A stretch of 52,072 nucleotides of DNA from an uncultured Parabacteroides sp. (lineage in GTDB: Bacteria; Bacteroidota; Bacteroidia; Bacteroidales; Tannerellaceae), in NCBI GenBank assembly GCA_910577325.1, contig CAJTMR010000025.1, positions 1 to 52,072 on the forward strand, given 5' to 3'. The notes under the pieces are model-generated. The model was given only the letters and a program-made list of their open reading frames with translations, did not search any database and had not been told where the DNA came from. Positions 43,322 to 52,072 of this stretch are shown one piece after another. The stretch's first letter is position 1; each line of letters opens with the position of its first letter. The position numbers and the translations under genes were made by a program.

Positions 43322-44305
43322 TTATTTCATCCATACATTTACGATCTCACCGATGACGGTCATCTGTCCGCCTTCCGCCGTTTCTCCCTGTTTGCGGCAG
43401 TCGATGATCAGCCAGGCATCCCCGCTTTCGCCTTTCTTGAAGAAGGAGAGACTGTATGTGCCGTTGTTTCCTATTTCTTTATATACGGGGCTGTCTTTGC
43501 TGATGGCGATCGAGGCGATTGATTTGCCGAACATATTGCCCGTGCCTTTCCATTGGGCGGATGTATCTTTGGTATCCGGTTTGCCGGCCGATGCGACTTG
43601 CATGTCGCTTTCCGGCAGCATCTGCAATAATGTGGATGGAACTTTGTCGGCAGCAAAAGCCACATATCCTTCTTTTGCCGGAACAGGAGTTGCCGGTCGG
43701 GCGGCCTGGGCCGGTGTCGCCGCGGTTGCCTGAATGACGTCGGTTACGGCCTGCACGCCCAAAGCTGCGGAGGCCGAGGTGAACATTTCATCCATGAAAT
43801 CGACCGTCTTCTTGCGGAACTTGCCGTTGCCGCGGTTCAGTTTGGTTTTATCTTTGTTCAAACAATATTTATCCGTAATCCATTCTTCGGCAGTGTATTT
43901 TTCCGGTTCGCGCTGGTAAGATACATTATATTCATAGCGGATGCCGGCTGCTTTCATGATGCACTTGCCGTTTTCGCACTCCATCGTGACGCGGTAGGTC
44001 ATTTCCGAACGGTCCAAGGAAAGGGCCGTGCTTTGGAACACTAATTTGGTTTGTCCTGCAGCGGCGATGTCGCCTTTCGCCTTGTCGGAGTAGACGACGC
44101 GGCTGCCGTTTTCGCCGAAGAAGCCGTCCGCCCAGTCCAGCATTCTGTCATATACTTCGTCTTTTGAGAAAGAAGGAGCGTTTATTTCTTTTGCAAATAC
44201 TACTTTGCCATTCTCGACGGGAACCGCTCCGGCTAAGTACTTGGAATCGTCCTGAGCCCAGAGCAGGGCCGGGATAAATAGTGCTAATAATAAAAGTTGC
44301 TTCAT
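43322..44305 (-). CDS. DUF4468 domain exported protein (first of two)
   Basis: 327 residues with signal peptide MKQLLLLALFIPALLWA. DUF4468 covers about residues 20-175 (VVFAKEINAPSFSKDEVYDR, LDWADGFFGENGSRVVY, MTYRVTMECENGKCIMKAAG). An Ala/Pro-rich linker (ATAATPAQAARPATPVPA) leads to a second domain (about 215-327) with SKDSPVYKEIGNNGTYSLSF and DAWLIIDCRKQGETAEGG. The following paralogue lacks the linker and second domain. Function unknown; likely periplasmic. Confidence 0.85.
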   Translation of the reverse strand: MKQLLLLALFIPALLWAQDDSKYLAGAVPVENGKVVFAKEINAPSFSKDEVYDRMLDWADGFFGENGSRVVYSDKAKGDIAAAGQTKLVFQSTALSLDRSEMTYRVTMECENGKCIMKAAGIRYEYNVSYQREPEKYTAEEWITDKYCLNKDKTKLNRGNGKFRKKTVDFMDEMFTSASAALGVQAVTDVIQATAATPAQAARPATPVPAKEGYVAFAADKVPSTLLQMLPESDMQVASAGKPDTKDTSAQWKGTGNMFGKSIASIAISKDSPVYKEIGNNGTYSLSFFKKGESGDAWLIIDCRKQGETAEGGQMTVIGEIVNVWMK

Positions 44306-44400
44306 GGTTATTCTTTTACTTCTGTTTTTTTATGGGCAAAGATATATAATTGTGGTTGAAATAAACTAAGAGTGTGACAAATAAATTAATCTAATTACTG

Positions 44401-44428
44401 TTGGACAAAGAAAAAAAGCCTATATTTG
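44401..44428 (+). promoter_or_regulatory. Predicted secDF promoter
   Basis: A perfect -7 box TATATTTG (44421-44428) with a TTGG -33-like element at 44401-44404. The 16-base spacer is shorter than the usual 19. It lies about 45 bases before the secDF start. Confidence 0.6.
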
Positions 44429-44471
44429 CACCCTGTGAAAAAACGAATAATAACATAAACGTAAGATTCAA

Positions 44472-47400
44472 ATGCAAAACAAAGGATTTGTAAAGGTCTT
44501 TGCGGTGTTACTTACGCTTGTCTGTATGTTTTATCTGTCATTCTCGTTCGTGACAAGACATTACAACAGTAAAGCCGCTGAGTATGCAGGTGGAGATCCG
44601 GTAAAAGAGAGTTCTTATTTGGACTCGTTATCTACTCAGAAGGTATGGTTGGGCTATACGCTCAAGCAGTGCCGTGAAATGGAAATCAGTTTAGGACTTG
44701 ACTTGAAGGGCGGTATGAACGTCGTTCTGGAATTGAATGTGGCTGATGTAATTCGCTCGCTTTCGAACAACAACCAGGATGAGAACTTCAACAAAGCATT
44801 GGATTTGGCATACGCGCACCAAGCTACGAGCCAGAAGGACTTCATTGATCTATTTGCAGAAGAGTATAAGAAGTTGGACAACGGCGCCCGTCTGTCCGCT
44901 ATTTTCAGTACTTTCGAATTGAAAGACAAAATCACTCCTCAAAGCTCGGATGCACAGGTAATCGCCGTGTTGAAGGAAGAGCTGAAGAGTGCTATCGATA
45001 ATTCATTCAACGTTTTGCGTACCCGTATCGACCGTTTCGGTGTGGTATCTCCGAACATCCAGCGTTTGGAAACTGCCGGCCGTATTTTGGTTGAACTTCC
45101 GGGTGTGAAAGAACCGGAACGTGTGCGTAAATTGTTGCAGGGTAGTGCCAACCTCGAATTCTGGGAAACATACAACTTGCCGGAAATCTACCAGCAGTTG
45201 GTTGCCGTTGACAATATGTTGGCCACAATCAAGAAATCAGACGATACTGCCGCCGAAGGTTCGGAAACTGCTGCTACCGAAGCGACATCTGAAGTTGTTG
45301 CCGACAATGCCGCTGCCGAAACAACCAACGACGCAGATTCTTTGCTGGCCAAGATCGGTGAAGACAAACCTGAAGTACAGGCTGCCAAGAGCATGCAAGA
45401 ATTTGCCAAACAACATCCGTTATTCGCCCTCCTGCAGATCAACCAGTATAACGGACAGTTGGCTCCCGGTCCGGTTGTCGGTATTGCCGATAAGAAGGAC
45501 ATCGCCAAGATCAACGAATACCTGGACATGAAGCAGGTAAAAGATATCCTGCCGCGTAACCTTTCATTGAAATGGGGCGTGAAGGCTATCGATGAAAAAG
45601 AACAGTATTTCTACTTGTATGCGATCAAGATGACGAACCGCGACGGAACGCCAGCTTTGGGTGGTGACGTTGTAACGGATGCTAACGCAGACTTCGTTCA
45701 GCAAGCCGGCCGTTCCGAACAGCAGGTCAGCATGGCCATGAATGCAGAAGGTGCTAAGGCATGGGCTCGCCTGACAAAAGAAAATATCGGTAAAGCGGTT
45801 GCTATCGTCTTGGACGATATGGTTTATTCTGCTCCGAACGTGCAGGTGGAAATCACCGGCGGACGTTCCCAGATCACAGGCCACTTCACTCCGGAAGAAG
45901 CGAAGGACTTGGCTAACGTGTTGAAATCAGGTAAGATGGCTGCTTCCGTACATATTGTGCAGGAAGATGTTGTCGGTCCGTCTCTGGGTCAGGAAGCGAT
46001 CAACTCTGGTGTCATCTCGTTTGTTTTGGCTTTGGTTCTGTTGATGATCTATATGTGTGCTTTCTACGGAATCATCCCCGGTCTGATCGCCGACGGCGCT
46101 TTGGTATTGAACATTTTCTTCACGATGGGTATCCTTGCTTCTTTCCAGGCTGTCCTTACATTGCCGGGTATTGCCGGTATGGTATTGACATTGGGTATGG
46201 CTGTCGATGCCAACGTGTTGATCTACGAACGTACGAAAGAAGAACTTCGTGCCGGTAAATCGTTGAACAAGGCAATCGCCGATGGTTACAGCAACGCATT
46301 CTCTGCTATCTTCGACTCGAACTTGACTTCTATCATCACCGGTATCGTGCTGTTCTATTTCGGTACAGGTCCTATCCGTGGTTTTGCCACGACGATGATC
46401 ATCGGTCTGGTCGCATCTTTCCTGACCGCTGTCTTCTTGACTCGTATCGTTTACGAAGCGTTGTTGGCTAAAGATAAGCTGAAGAACGTAACCTTTATGA
46501 CTTCTATCACGAAAGACCTGTTGACGAATCCGAAGATCAACTTCTTGGCTGCCCGTAAGGTGGGTTATCTGATCCCGGCAGGTATCATCGTTTTAGGTGC
46601 GATCTCCATGTCTACTATCGGTCTGAACAACGGTATCGACTTTACCGGTGGACGTAACTATGTGATCCGTTTCGACCAGGACGTGAAGACTGACGAAGTC
46701 CGCAATATGTTAGATGCCCAGTTGGATGGTTCCGTCAGCGTTATCCAGATCGGTACTCCCGACCAGGTCCGCGTGTCTACCAACTATAAGATCGACGACA
46801 ATGATCCTTCTGTAGACCAGGAAATCGAAAATAAATTGTTTGAAGGTGTGAAGTCATTGCTTCCGGCAGGCACGACGCTGGATCAGTTCACGGGACAGTA
46901 CATCCAGAGCTCGCAGAAAGTGGGACCGAGTATGGCAGACGATATCAAGAATGCTGCATTCCTTGCAGTTGTATTCGCCATGATCTGTATGGCGGCTTAT
47001 ATCCTGCTTCGTTTCCGCGACATCTCCTTCTCTGTAGGTGCATTTGCTTCCGTAGCTGTCACGACTTTGTGTATTATATCATTCTATACATTGCTTTGGA
47101 AGGTATTGCCGTTCTCTATGGAAGTCGACCAGACTTTCATTGCGGCTATCCTGACTATCATCGGTTACTCTATCAATGATACCGTGGTTGTATTCGACCG
47201 TATCCGTGAAACGATCGGTCTTTATCCGAAGCGCGACCGTTACCAGGTGATCAACGATGCGTTGAACTCGACTTTGTGCCGTACGTTTAATACATCATTA
47301 ACGACTTTGGTTGTTGTATTGTGTATTTTCATCTTAGGTGGTGCGACGATCCGTAGCTTTACGTTCGCTATCTTGTTAGGTATCGTTGTCGGTACATATT

Positions 47401-47486
47401 CCACTCTGTTTGTGGCAACTCCTATCGCCTACGAATTGCAGAAGAAAAAGATTGCCAAGAAGGCGGCTGCCGAAGTTGGCCAATAA
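44472..47486 (+). CDS. secDF: Fused protein translocase subunit SecDF
   Basis: 1004 residues. An inner-membrane RND-type motor that uses the proton gradient to pull proteins through SecYEG. SecD comes first: DLKGGMNVVLELNVADVI, then the P1-like periplasmic domain, then VVGPSLGQEAINSGVISFVL and VDANVLIYERTKEELRAG. SecF follows from about residue 680: TIGLNNGIDFTGGRNYVIRF, SSQKVGPSMADDIKNAAFLA and IGYSINDTVVVFDRIRETI. About twelve membrane segments. Residues about 255-300 hold a low-complexity Ala/Glu/Thr-rich insert (DTAAEGSETAATEATSE). Fusion of SecD with SecF is usual in Bacteroidetes. Confidence 0.97.
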   Translation: MQNKGFVKVFAVLLTLVCMFYLSFSFVTRHYNSKAAEYAGGDPVKESSYLDSLSTQKVWLGYTLKQCREMEISLGLDLKGGMNVVLELNVADVIRSLSNNNQDENFNKALDLAYAHQATSQKDFIDLFAEEYKKLDNGARLSAIFSTFELKDKITPQSSDAQVIAVLKEELKSAIDNSFNVLRTRIDRFGVVSPNIQRLETAGRILVELPGVKEPERVRKLLQGSANLEFWETYNLPEIYQQLVAVDNMLATIKKSDDTAAEGSETAATEATSEVVADNAAAETTNDADSLLAKIGEDKPEVQAAKSMQEFAKQHPLFALLQINQYNGQLAPGPVVGIADKKDIAKINEYLDMKQVKDILPRNLSLKWGVKAIDEKEQYFYLYAIKMTNRDGTPALGGDVVTDANADFVQQAGRSEQQVSMAMNAEGAKAWARLTKENIGKAVAIVLDDMVYSAPNVQVEITGGRSQITGHFTPEEAKDLANVLKSGKMAASVHIVQEDVVGPSLGQEAINSGVISFVLALVLLMIYMCAFYGIIPGLIADGALVLNIFFTMGILASFQAVLTLPGIAGMVLTLGMAVDANVLIYERTKEELRAGKSLNKAIADGYSNAFSAIFDSNLTSIITGIVLFYFGTGPIRGFATTMIIGLVASFLTAVFLTRIVYEALLAKDKLKNVTFMTSITKDLLTNPKINFLAARKVGYLIPAGIIVLGAISMSTIGLNNGIDFTGGRNYVIRFDQDVKTDEVRNMLDAQLDGSVSVIQIGTPDQVRVSTNYKIDDNDPSVDQEIENKLFEGVKSLLPAGTTLDQFTGQYIQSSQKVGPSMADDIKNAAFLAVVFAMICMAAYILLRFRDISFSVGAFASVAVTTLCIISFYTLLWKVLPFSMEVDQTFIAAILTIIGYSINDTVVVFDRIRETIGLYPKRDRYQVINDALNSTLCRTFNTSLTTLVVVLCIFILGGATIRSFTFAILLGIVVGTYSTLFVATPIAYELQKKKIAKKAAAEVGQ

Positions 47487-47516
47487 AGGATAGATAGTTT
47501 TTATAATCCGGAATAT

Positions 47517-47554
47517 AAAAAGGGTTGTCCTCAATTGGGGACAACCCTTTTTTT
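47517..47554. terminator. Bidirectional terminator between secDF and mrp
   Basis: AAAAAGGGTTGTCC (with flanking bases) pairs with GGACAACCCTTTTTTT around a short loop, between convergent genes. Confidence 0.88.
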
Positions 47555-47565
47555 GTTCCGGAATT

Positions 47566-48675
47566 TTATTTCTTGGTAACGGTCACTCGTTTTGTCGGAT
47601 CTAAATGTTCGTTACGGTAATCGATTTGTTTCACGATGTTTTCGGCTAACTTCTGGAATGCTTGTCCGGTCATGCTGTCTGGGTTGAGGGCGACCGGTTC
47701 TCCGTTGTCTCCGCCTTCGCAGATGCTTTGTACGATGGGGATCTGTCCTAACAGTGGGATGTTCAGTTCGTTTGCCAAGCGTTTACCTCCTTCTTTGCCG
47801 AACAGGAAGTATTTGTTTTCCGGCAGTTCGGCAGGGGTGAACCAGGACATGTTCTCGACCAGCCCCAGTACGGGAACGTTGATCTTCTCGCCCATGAACA
47901 TGCTGATTCCTTTACGGGCGTCGGCCAGTGCCACCTCTTGCGGTGTGCTGACAACGATGGCGCCGGTGATGGCTAATGTTTGCACCATTGTCAGATGGAT
48001 ATCGCTTGTTCCCGGCGGCAAGTCGATCAGGAAATAGTCCAGCTCTCCCCAATTGGCGTCGCCGATCAGTTGTTTCAAGGCGTTGCTTGCCATGGCGCCA
48101 CGCCAGAGGACGGCATCTTCCTTGTTGACAAAGAAACCGATGGACAGTAGCTTCACTCCGTAGTTGGCAGCCGGTTCGATCAACTCACGGTTGCCAACTT
48201 CCACCATATAGGGACGGGCTTCTTCCATACGGAACATCTTAGGCTGCGAGGGCCCGAATATATCGGCATCCAGCAAACCGACCTTGTAGCCTTGTAAGGC
48301 CAGTGCCACCGCCAGGTTGGCCGCCACGGTACTTTTGCCGACGCCGCCCTTGCCTGAAGATACAGCGATGATATTTTTCACCTCCGGCAGCAGTTTGTCC
48401 GGTTCGGGGCGGGCTGCCTGCTTTGCTTCTACCGTGATGTTGCCTTTGATTTCCACCTCTTCGCCTACATAAGTGAGGATGGCCGTTTCGGCGGCTTTCA
48501 CTACCGATTTGATAAACGGGTCGTTCGGCTTTTCGAAAAGGAGCGAGAAGCTTACTTTGTTGCCGTCGATACGGATGTTATCTTCTACCATGCCCATCGT
48601 CACAAGGTCTTTCCCTGTTCCCGGGTAACGCACCTTGGCCAATGCGTCCATGATTAGTTTTGGATAGAGTGTCAT
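47566..48675 (-). CDS. Mrp/ApbC-family iron-sulfur cluster carrier ATPase
   Basis: 369 residues from the ATG at 48675, chosen because the usual N-terminus is LYPKLIMDALAKVRYPGTGKD; an upstream ATG would only add codons from intergenic repeats. The N-terminal DUF59/MIP18 domain precedes a deviant Walker A loop, SSGKGGVGKSTVAANLAVAL, followed by LLDADIFGPSQPKM and DYFLIDLPPGTSDIHLTMVQ. The protein binds a 4Fe-4S cluster and delivers it to apo-proteins in the cytosol. No CxxC pair is visible in the C-terminal region, which is unusual for strict cluster carriers but known in Bacteroidetes Mrp. Confidence 0.94.
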   Translation of the reverse strand: MTLYPKLIMDALAKVRYPGTGKDLVTMGMVEDNIRIDGNKVSFSLLFEKPNDPFIKSVVKAAETAILTYVGEEVEIKGNITVEAKQAARPEPDKLLPEVKNIIAVSSGKGGVGKSTVAANLAVALALQGYKVGLLDADIFGPSQPKMFRMEEARPYMVEVGNRELIEPAANYGVKLLSIGFFVNKEDAVLWRGAMASNALKQLIGDANWGELDYFLIDLPPGTSDIHLTMVQTLAITGAIVVSTPQEVALADARKGISMFMGEKINVPVLGLVENMSWFTPAELPENKYFLFGKEGGKRLANELNIPLLGQIPIVQSICEGGDNGEPVALNPDSMTGQAFQKLAENIVKQIDYRNEHLDPTKRVTVTKK

Positions 48676-48684
48676 GATTTTTTT

Positions 48685-48710
48685 AATTGATAATTGGCAA
48701 TTGATAATTG
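48685..48710. repeat. Short AT-rich direct repeat upstream of mrp
   Basis: AATTGATAATTG occurs at 48685-48696 and 48699-48710. Such AATTGATAATTG runs are frequent in Bacteroidales intergenic DNA. Nothing else is seen in 48676-48806. Confidence 0.5.
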
Positions 48711-48806
48711 ACAATCAGGAAGATTCCTTTTGCTTGTCCCTTATCCCTTGCCGCTATGATTGTTATAAATTATTAGTATCCCCGATTGTCAATTGCCCGT
48801 TGAATT

Positions 48807-49565
48807 TTATTTGCCGGAAGCCAGCGCGCTTCGCTTGCTGCGGTTGAAACTGCGGTACGGGTCATATTCGATTTCCACTTCCGGTTCGACCAGCTCTTTC
48901 CGTTCTTCACAGACGAACTTGATGTATTTGATATTCAGCCCTCGGTCCAGCCATTGTTGTTCGTAATAGGTCTTAATAGAGAGGATGTCGTCCGTCAAAC
49001 CGGAATGATACAGGTCGTCGTTGCTGAATAGTACGGGATAGTGGTTTGCCTTAACCATCTCGCAGGTGTAGGTGTACATGAAGTTGCTGTCTGTTTTCAG
49101 ATGTATGATGCCGTCTTCCACCAGTATCTCGCGGTACATCTTCATGAAGCGGGTGGAGGTAAGGCGCTTGTTCACTTTCTTCATCTGCGGGTCGGGGAAG
49201 GTAAGCCAGATCTCGGCCACCTCTCCAGCCGCGAAGAAATGGGCGATCAGTTCGATGCTGGTCCGGAGGAACGCAACGTTCGTCATTCCGGCTTCAAGCG
49301 ATTCTTTCGCTCCTGTCCACATACGGGCTCCCTTGATGTCGACCCCGATGAAATTCTTGTCCGGGAACAGCTTTCCCAAACCTACTGTATATTCTCCTTT
49401 TCCGCAACCCAATTCAAGCACGATCGGGTTGTCATTCTTAAAGAACCGTTCATGCCAATGCCCCTTCAACTCGAATCCTTTCTCTTGAAGGACAGCAAAC
49501 GGATATTGGAACACATGGGGATAGGCCGCCATGTCGTCAAACTTTGCTAATTTATTCTTTCCCAT
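48807..49565 (-). CDS. trmB: tRNA (guanine-N7-)-methyltransferase
   Basis: 252 residues. Methylates G46 in the tRNA variable loop using SAM. The SAM-binding motif IVLELGCGKGEYTVGL, the family signature FIGVDIKGARMWTGAKES and the catalytic motif EIWLTFPDPQMKKVNKRLTS are complete. A CAAAGGTA box (49570-49577) directly upstream matches a -7 element on the minus strand. It sits before mrp in the same direction, with a 130-base gap that carries short repeats. Confidence 0.96.
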   Translation of the reverse strand: MGKNKLAKFDDMAAYPHVFQYPFAVLQEKGFELKGHWHERFFKNDNPIVLELGCGKGEYTVGLGKLFPDKNFIGVDIKGARMWTGAKESLEAGMTNVAFLRTSIELIAHFFAAGEVAEIWLTFPDPQMKKVNKRLTSTRFMKMYREILVEDGIIHLKTDSNFMYTYTCEMVKANHYPVLFSNDDLYHSGLTDDILSIKTYYEQQWLDRGLNIKYIKFVCEERKELVEPEVEIEYDPYRSFNRSKRSALASGK

Positions 49566-49734
49566 GATGCAAAGGTAATATAATTACGCGTAAAAAGGTT
49601 ATAACCTGCCCATTTGGAGCCAATAAGCAAGTGCAATTTTATGTTGAATATGCGATATTCTTTTTGAAATAAACAAATAAAAAGCCGATAGCCACCGATA
49701 AGTTAACTATATTTGTCAGCAGATAAAAAATTAT

Positions 49735-50832
49735 ATGCAAAAAAACGACAAAATAAAACTCAATTGCTACCTGAGTCCTCTTTCTTTTTTATATGGAATC
49801 GGAGTATGGTTGCGAAATCAACTTTTTGACCGGGATATTTTGCATTCCGAACAATATTCTATTCCCGTGATTTGCATAGGAAACTTATCTGTAGGAGGAA
49901 CGGGGAAAACGCCTCATACGGAATATATCATACGCTTGCTGAAAGATAAATATCGTGTTGCAGTGTTAAGCCGAGGGTACAAAAGACAAACATCCGGGTT
50001 TGTTCTTGCCGGTTCGGAATGCTCCAGTTCGGAGATCGGGGATGAACCTTTTCAAATGAAAAACAAATTCCCGGATATACTTGTTGCTGTCGATGCTAAT
50101 CGCCGCCGTGGTATTCGGAACCTTCTGTCCTTACCTGAGCAGGAGAAACCAGAAGTAATCTTGTTGGACGACGCATATCAGCATCGGTATGTGCGTCCTT
50201 CCCTTTCAATAGTATTGACTGACTACCATCGCTTGTTTTATCATGACAAACTGATGCCCGTGGGACGCTTGCGCGAACCGATAAGCAATATAAACCGAGC
50301 AGATATCGTAGTTGTGACTAAATGCCGCAAGGACATGATGCCGATGGATTTTTGTGTTATTGAAGAAAACATGAAATTGCAGGCTCATCAGTCGCTTTTT
50401 TTTACTCGTATCATTTATGGAGAAATCGAACCTGTATTCCCATCGGAAGCTCGTCCCTTGAAGCGGGAGGACATAGGAAAAGAAGATGAGGTTTTATTGA
50501 TATCAGGTATAGCGGCTCCCCTTCCGTTTATCAGTGAGGCAAAAAAGTATTCAGACAAAGTGTTACCCGTAATTTTTCCGGACCATCATACGTTTAGTAA
50601 GTCGGATTTAAAAAAATTGGATACGGCATTCAAAAAAATGACTTCAGCAAGAAGACTGATTCTGGTAACAGAAAAAGATGCGGCACGTCTGAAAAACAAT
50701 CCGCTTGTTCCGGAAAATTGGAAGAAATTTTTATATTGCTTGCCGATTGTAATTCAGTTTTACAATGGACAGAGTTTTGACGAGACAATAAAAAAACATA
50801 TTATCACATTCAAAAAAAATAGTATTTTATAG
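49735..50832 (+). CDS. lpxK: Tetraacyldisaccharide 4'-kinase
   Basis: 365 residues. Phosphorylates the 4' position of the lipid A disaccharide on the inner membrane's cytosolic face. The N-terminal hydrophobic patch (SPLSFLYGIGVWLRNQLFD) is the membrane anchor. The Walker-type loop is GNLSVGGTGKTPHTEYIIRL, and other LpxK motifs are LSRGYKR, GDEPFQM, VILLDDAYQHR and FPDHHTFS. The thiL gene follows after seven bases, so they share a transcript. In other Bacteroidales a purine nucleoside phosphorylase gene often lies between them; here it is absent. Confidence 0.95.
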   Translation: MQKNDKIKLNCYLSPLSFLYGIGVWLRNQLFDRDILHSEQYSIPVICIGNLSVGGTGKTPHTEYIIRLLKDKYRVAVLSRGYKRQTSGFVLAGSECSSSEIGDEPFQMKNKFPDILVAVDANRRRGIRNLLSLPEQEKPEVILLDDAYQHRYVRPSLSIVLTDYHRLFYHDKLMPVGRLREPISNINRADIVVVTKCRKDMMPMDFCVIEENMKLQAHQSLFFTRIIYGEIEPVFPSEARPLKREDIGKEDEVLLISGIAAPLPFISEAKKYSDKVLPVIFPDHHTFSKSDLKKLDTAFKKMTSARRLILVTEKDAARLKNNPLVPENWKKFLYCLPIVIQFYNGQSFDETIKKHIITFKKNSIL

Positions 50833-50839
50833 TACAAAT

Positions 50840-51871
50840 ATGAGTAACAGAACGGAAATATCAACGTTAGGCGAATTCGGTTTGATTCGCCACTTGACGG
50901 ACAGAATCGAAATAAAAAACAATAGTACGATAAAGGGCGTTGGTGACGATGCTGCAATCCTCTCCTATGAAGATAAGCAAGTTCTTGTGACCACAGACCT
51001 GTTACTGGAAGGTATTCATTTTGACCTGACTTATGTGCCGCTGAAACATCTTGGATATAAATCGGCAGTTGTAAATTTCTCCGATATTTATGCAATGAAT
51101 GGCCAGCCTAAGCAAATCACTGTATCGCTGGGTATCTCCAAACGTTTTTCCGTTGAAGATGTAGAGGATTTTTATGCCGGGTTGAAGTTGGCTTGTGATG
51201 TATATGGAGTCGATATTGTCGGAGGAGACACGTCCTCTTCTCTTACTGGATTTTGCATCAGCATCACGTGTGTTGGAGAAGGTGAAAAGGGTAAGGTTGT
51301 TCTTCGCAGCGGAGCCAAAGAAACAGACTTGATCTGTGTTTCTGGTGATTTAGGCGCCGCTTATATGGGATTGCAATTATTAGAGCGCGAGAAGCGGGTC
51401 TTTAAAGGTGAAAAAGATTTTACACCTGATTTTACAGGTAAGGAATATCTGTTGGAACGCCAGTTAAAACCGGAAGCGCGTAAGGATATAGTCAAGATGC
51501 TTCGCGATGCAGGGGTTGTCCCTACGGCTATGATGGACATATCGGATGGCCTTTCTTCCGAGCTTTTACATATTTCAAAAGAAAGCAATGTCGGATGCCG
51601 TGTATATGAAGATCGAATTCCTATCGATTATCAAACTGCTGCAATGGCTGAACAATTTAATATGAACTTGGTAACCGCAGCTTTAAATGGCGGTGAAGAT
51701 TATGAACTCCTTTTCACCGTTCCTCTAACCGACCATGATAAGGTATCTGAGTTGAGAGGTATTAAGGTGATAGGTCATATTACGAAGCCCGATCTTGGCA
51801 ACTATCTGGTAGGCCGTGACGGAGGAGAAGTCGAACTAAAAGCGCAAGGTTGGAATTCTCTGAACGTGTAG
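50840..51871 (+). CDS. thiL: Thiamine-monophosphate kinase
   Basis: 343 residues. Makes thiamine diphosphate from thiamine monophosphate and ATP in the cytosol. The PurM/ThiL fold shows its signatures: GEFGLIRHLTDRI, GVGDDAAIL, TTDLLLEGIHFDL, AVVNFSDIYAMNGQPKQITV, DIVGGDTSSS, MDISDGLSSELLHI and NGGEDYELLFTV. Starts seven bases after lpxK and ends before a large structured terminator. Confidence 0.96.
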   Translation: MSNRTEISTLGEFGLIRHLTDRIEIKNNSTIKGVGDDAAILSYEDKQVLVTTDLLLEGIHFDLTYVPLKHLGYKSAVVNFSDIYAMNGQPKQITVSLGISKRFSVEDVEDFYAGLKLACDVYGVDIVGGDTSSSLTGFCISITCVGEGEKGKVVLRSGAKETDLICVSGDLGAAYMGLQLLEREKRVFKGEKDFTPDFTGKEYLLERQLKPEARKDIVKMLRDAGVVPTAMMDISDGLSSELLHISKESNVGCRVYEDRIPIDYQTAAMAEQFNMNLVTAALNGGEDYELLFTVPLTDHDKVSELRGIKVIGHITKPDLGNYLVGRDGGEVELKAQGWNSLNV

Positions 51872-51878
51872 ATTCAAA

Positions 51879-51954
51879 AAAAACGCCTGAAAGCCCCTTC
51901 CAATTCTTGGCAACCTGCATAGGAATCCCAAGTGGTGAAGGGGCGCCGCGTTTT
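51879..51954 (+). terminator. Complex hairpin terminator after thiL
   Basis: Nested stems: AAAACGC/GCGTTTT outside (51879-51885 with 51948-51954), GCCCCTTC/GAAGGGGC (51893-51900 with 51937-51944), CTTGG/CCAAG, and CCT-GCAT-AGG at the tip. The outer 3' arm ends in TTTT. It is longer and more branched than a normal intrinsic terminator. Confidence 0.65.
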
Positions 51955-51983
51955 CCATTTCTACTGAGTTGGAGCTGGCAAAT

Positions 51984-52018
51984 AAAAAAGAGAAAAACCT
52001 TTCGATTTTCCTCTTTTT
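51984..52018. terminator. Terminator downstream of tRNA-Gly
   Basis: AAAAAGAG...CTCTTTTT arms around an A/T-rich stem and a loop containing TTTCG, just after the tRNA 3' end on the minus strand. Confidence 0.65.
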
Positions 52019-52020
52019 AG

Positions 52021-52072
52021 AGCGGAAGACGGGGCTCAAACCCGCGACCCTCAGCTTGGAAGGCTAATGCTC
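52021..52072 (-). tRNA. tRNA-Gly (anticodon UCC), 5' part outside window
   Basis: Read on the minus strand, the visible 52 bases hold the anticodon arm (stem TTAGC/GCTGA, loop CTTCCAA with anticodon TCC), a 5-base variable loop, the T arm (GCGGG/CCCGT) and the acceptor 3' strand CTTCCGC with discriminator T. The GCGGAAG partner, D arm and 5' end lie past base 52072. CCA is not encoded, as usual in Bacteroidetes. Confidence 0.93.

Noticed and set aside
48676..48714. N-terminal extension of the Mrp protein (13 extra codons)
   Set aside because: The codons fall in AT-rich intergenic repeats and do not match the family N-terminus.

Overview
The window looks like chromosomal DNA of a Bacteroidales species, most likely Parabacteroides or a close relative (inference). 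Supporting signs are the meso-diaminopimelate dehydrogenase, the fused SecDF, DUF4468 and 6-bladed beta-propeller proteins, a type IX-like C-terminal sorting tail, a GG-Bacteroidales type leader peptide, and promoters fitting the Bacteroidetes TTTG-N19-TAnnTTTG pattern (clearest before ddh and HU).

Region 1 (1-13.1 kb) is accessory DNA. It opens with a partial IS21-family element whose end has cut a TerB-like gene. Behind it, reading leftward from 7.6 kb, is a gene array: a small XRE repressor, an AlbA_2/Schlafen-type ATPase regulator, a T5orf172 GIY-YIG protein, a DUF1848 protein, a methyltransferase-NERD-like-UvrD helicase fusion, and the broken TerB-like gene. Facing it is one very large protein (1234 aa) with a nuclease-like N-terminus and a degenerate STAND/AAA-like middle. 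This pair is the best candidate for an undescribed defence-type system. A gene-poor stretch follows (11.9-13.2 kb) with a hairpin-forming repeat cluster and a deleted histidine-kinase remnant.

Region 2 (13.2-25.2 kb) is a polymorphic-toxin locus: a double-glycine leader micro-peptide, a secreted S74-chaperone protein with a sorting tail, a small exported protein, and a 2015-aa RHS protein ending in an HELIH metallopeptidase-like tip. Three tandem paralogues follow that are probable immunity proteins. Behind them are duplicated and decayed gene fragments, a membrane protein and an outer-membrane barrel lipoprotein. An orphan OmpR-type regulator closes the region.

Region 3 (26-52 kb) is mostly housekeeping: ddh-lgt-flavodiiron protein, nagB, a TPR protein, topA facing argS across a strong bidirectional terminator, two propeller genes (one frameshifted), HU, two rhomboids plus an EEP-family protein in an overlapping operon, an NfeD-like/flotillin pair, two DUF4468 proteins, secDF, mrp/apbC, trmB, lpxK-thiL, and a partial tRNA-Gly(UCC) at the right edge.

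Gene functions are read from motifs and family memory. No database search was run, so novelty claims are hypotheses.
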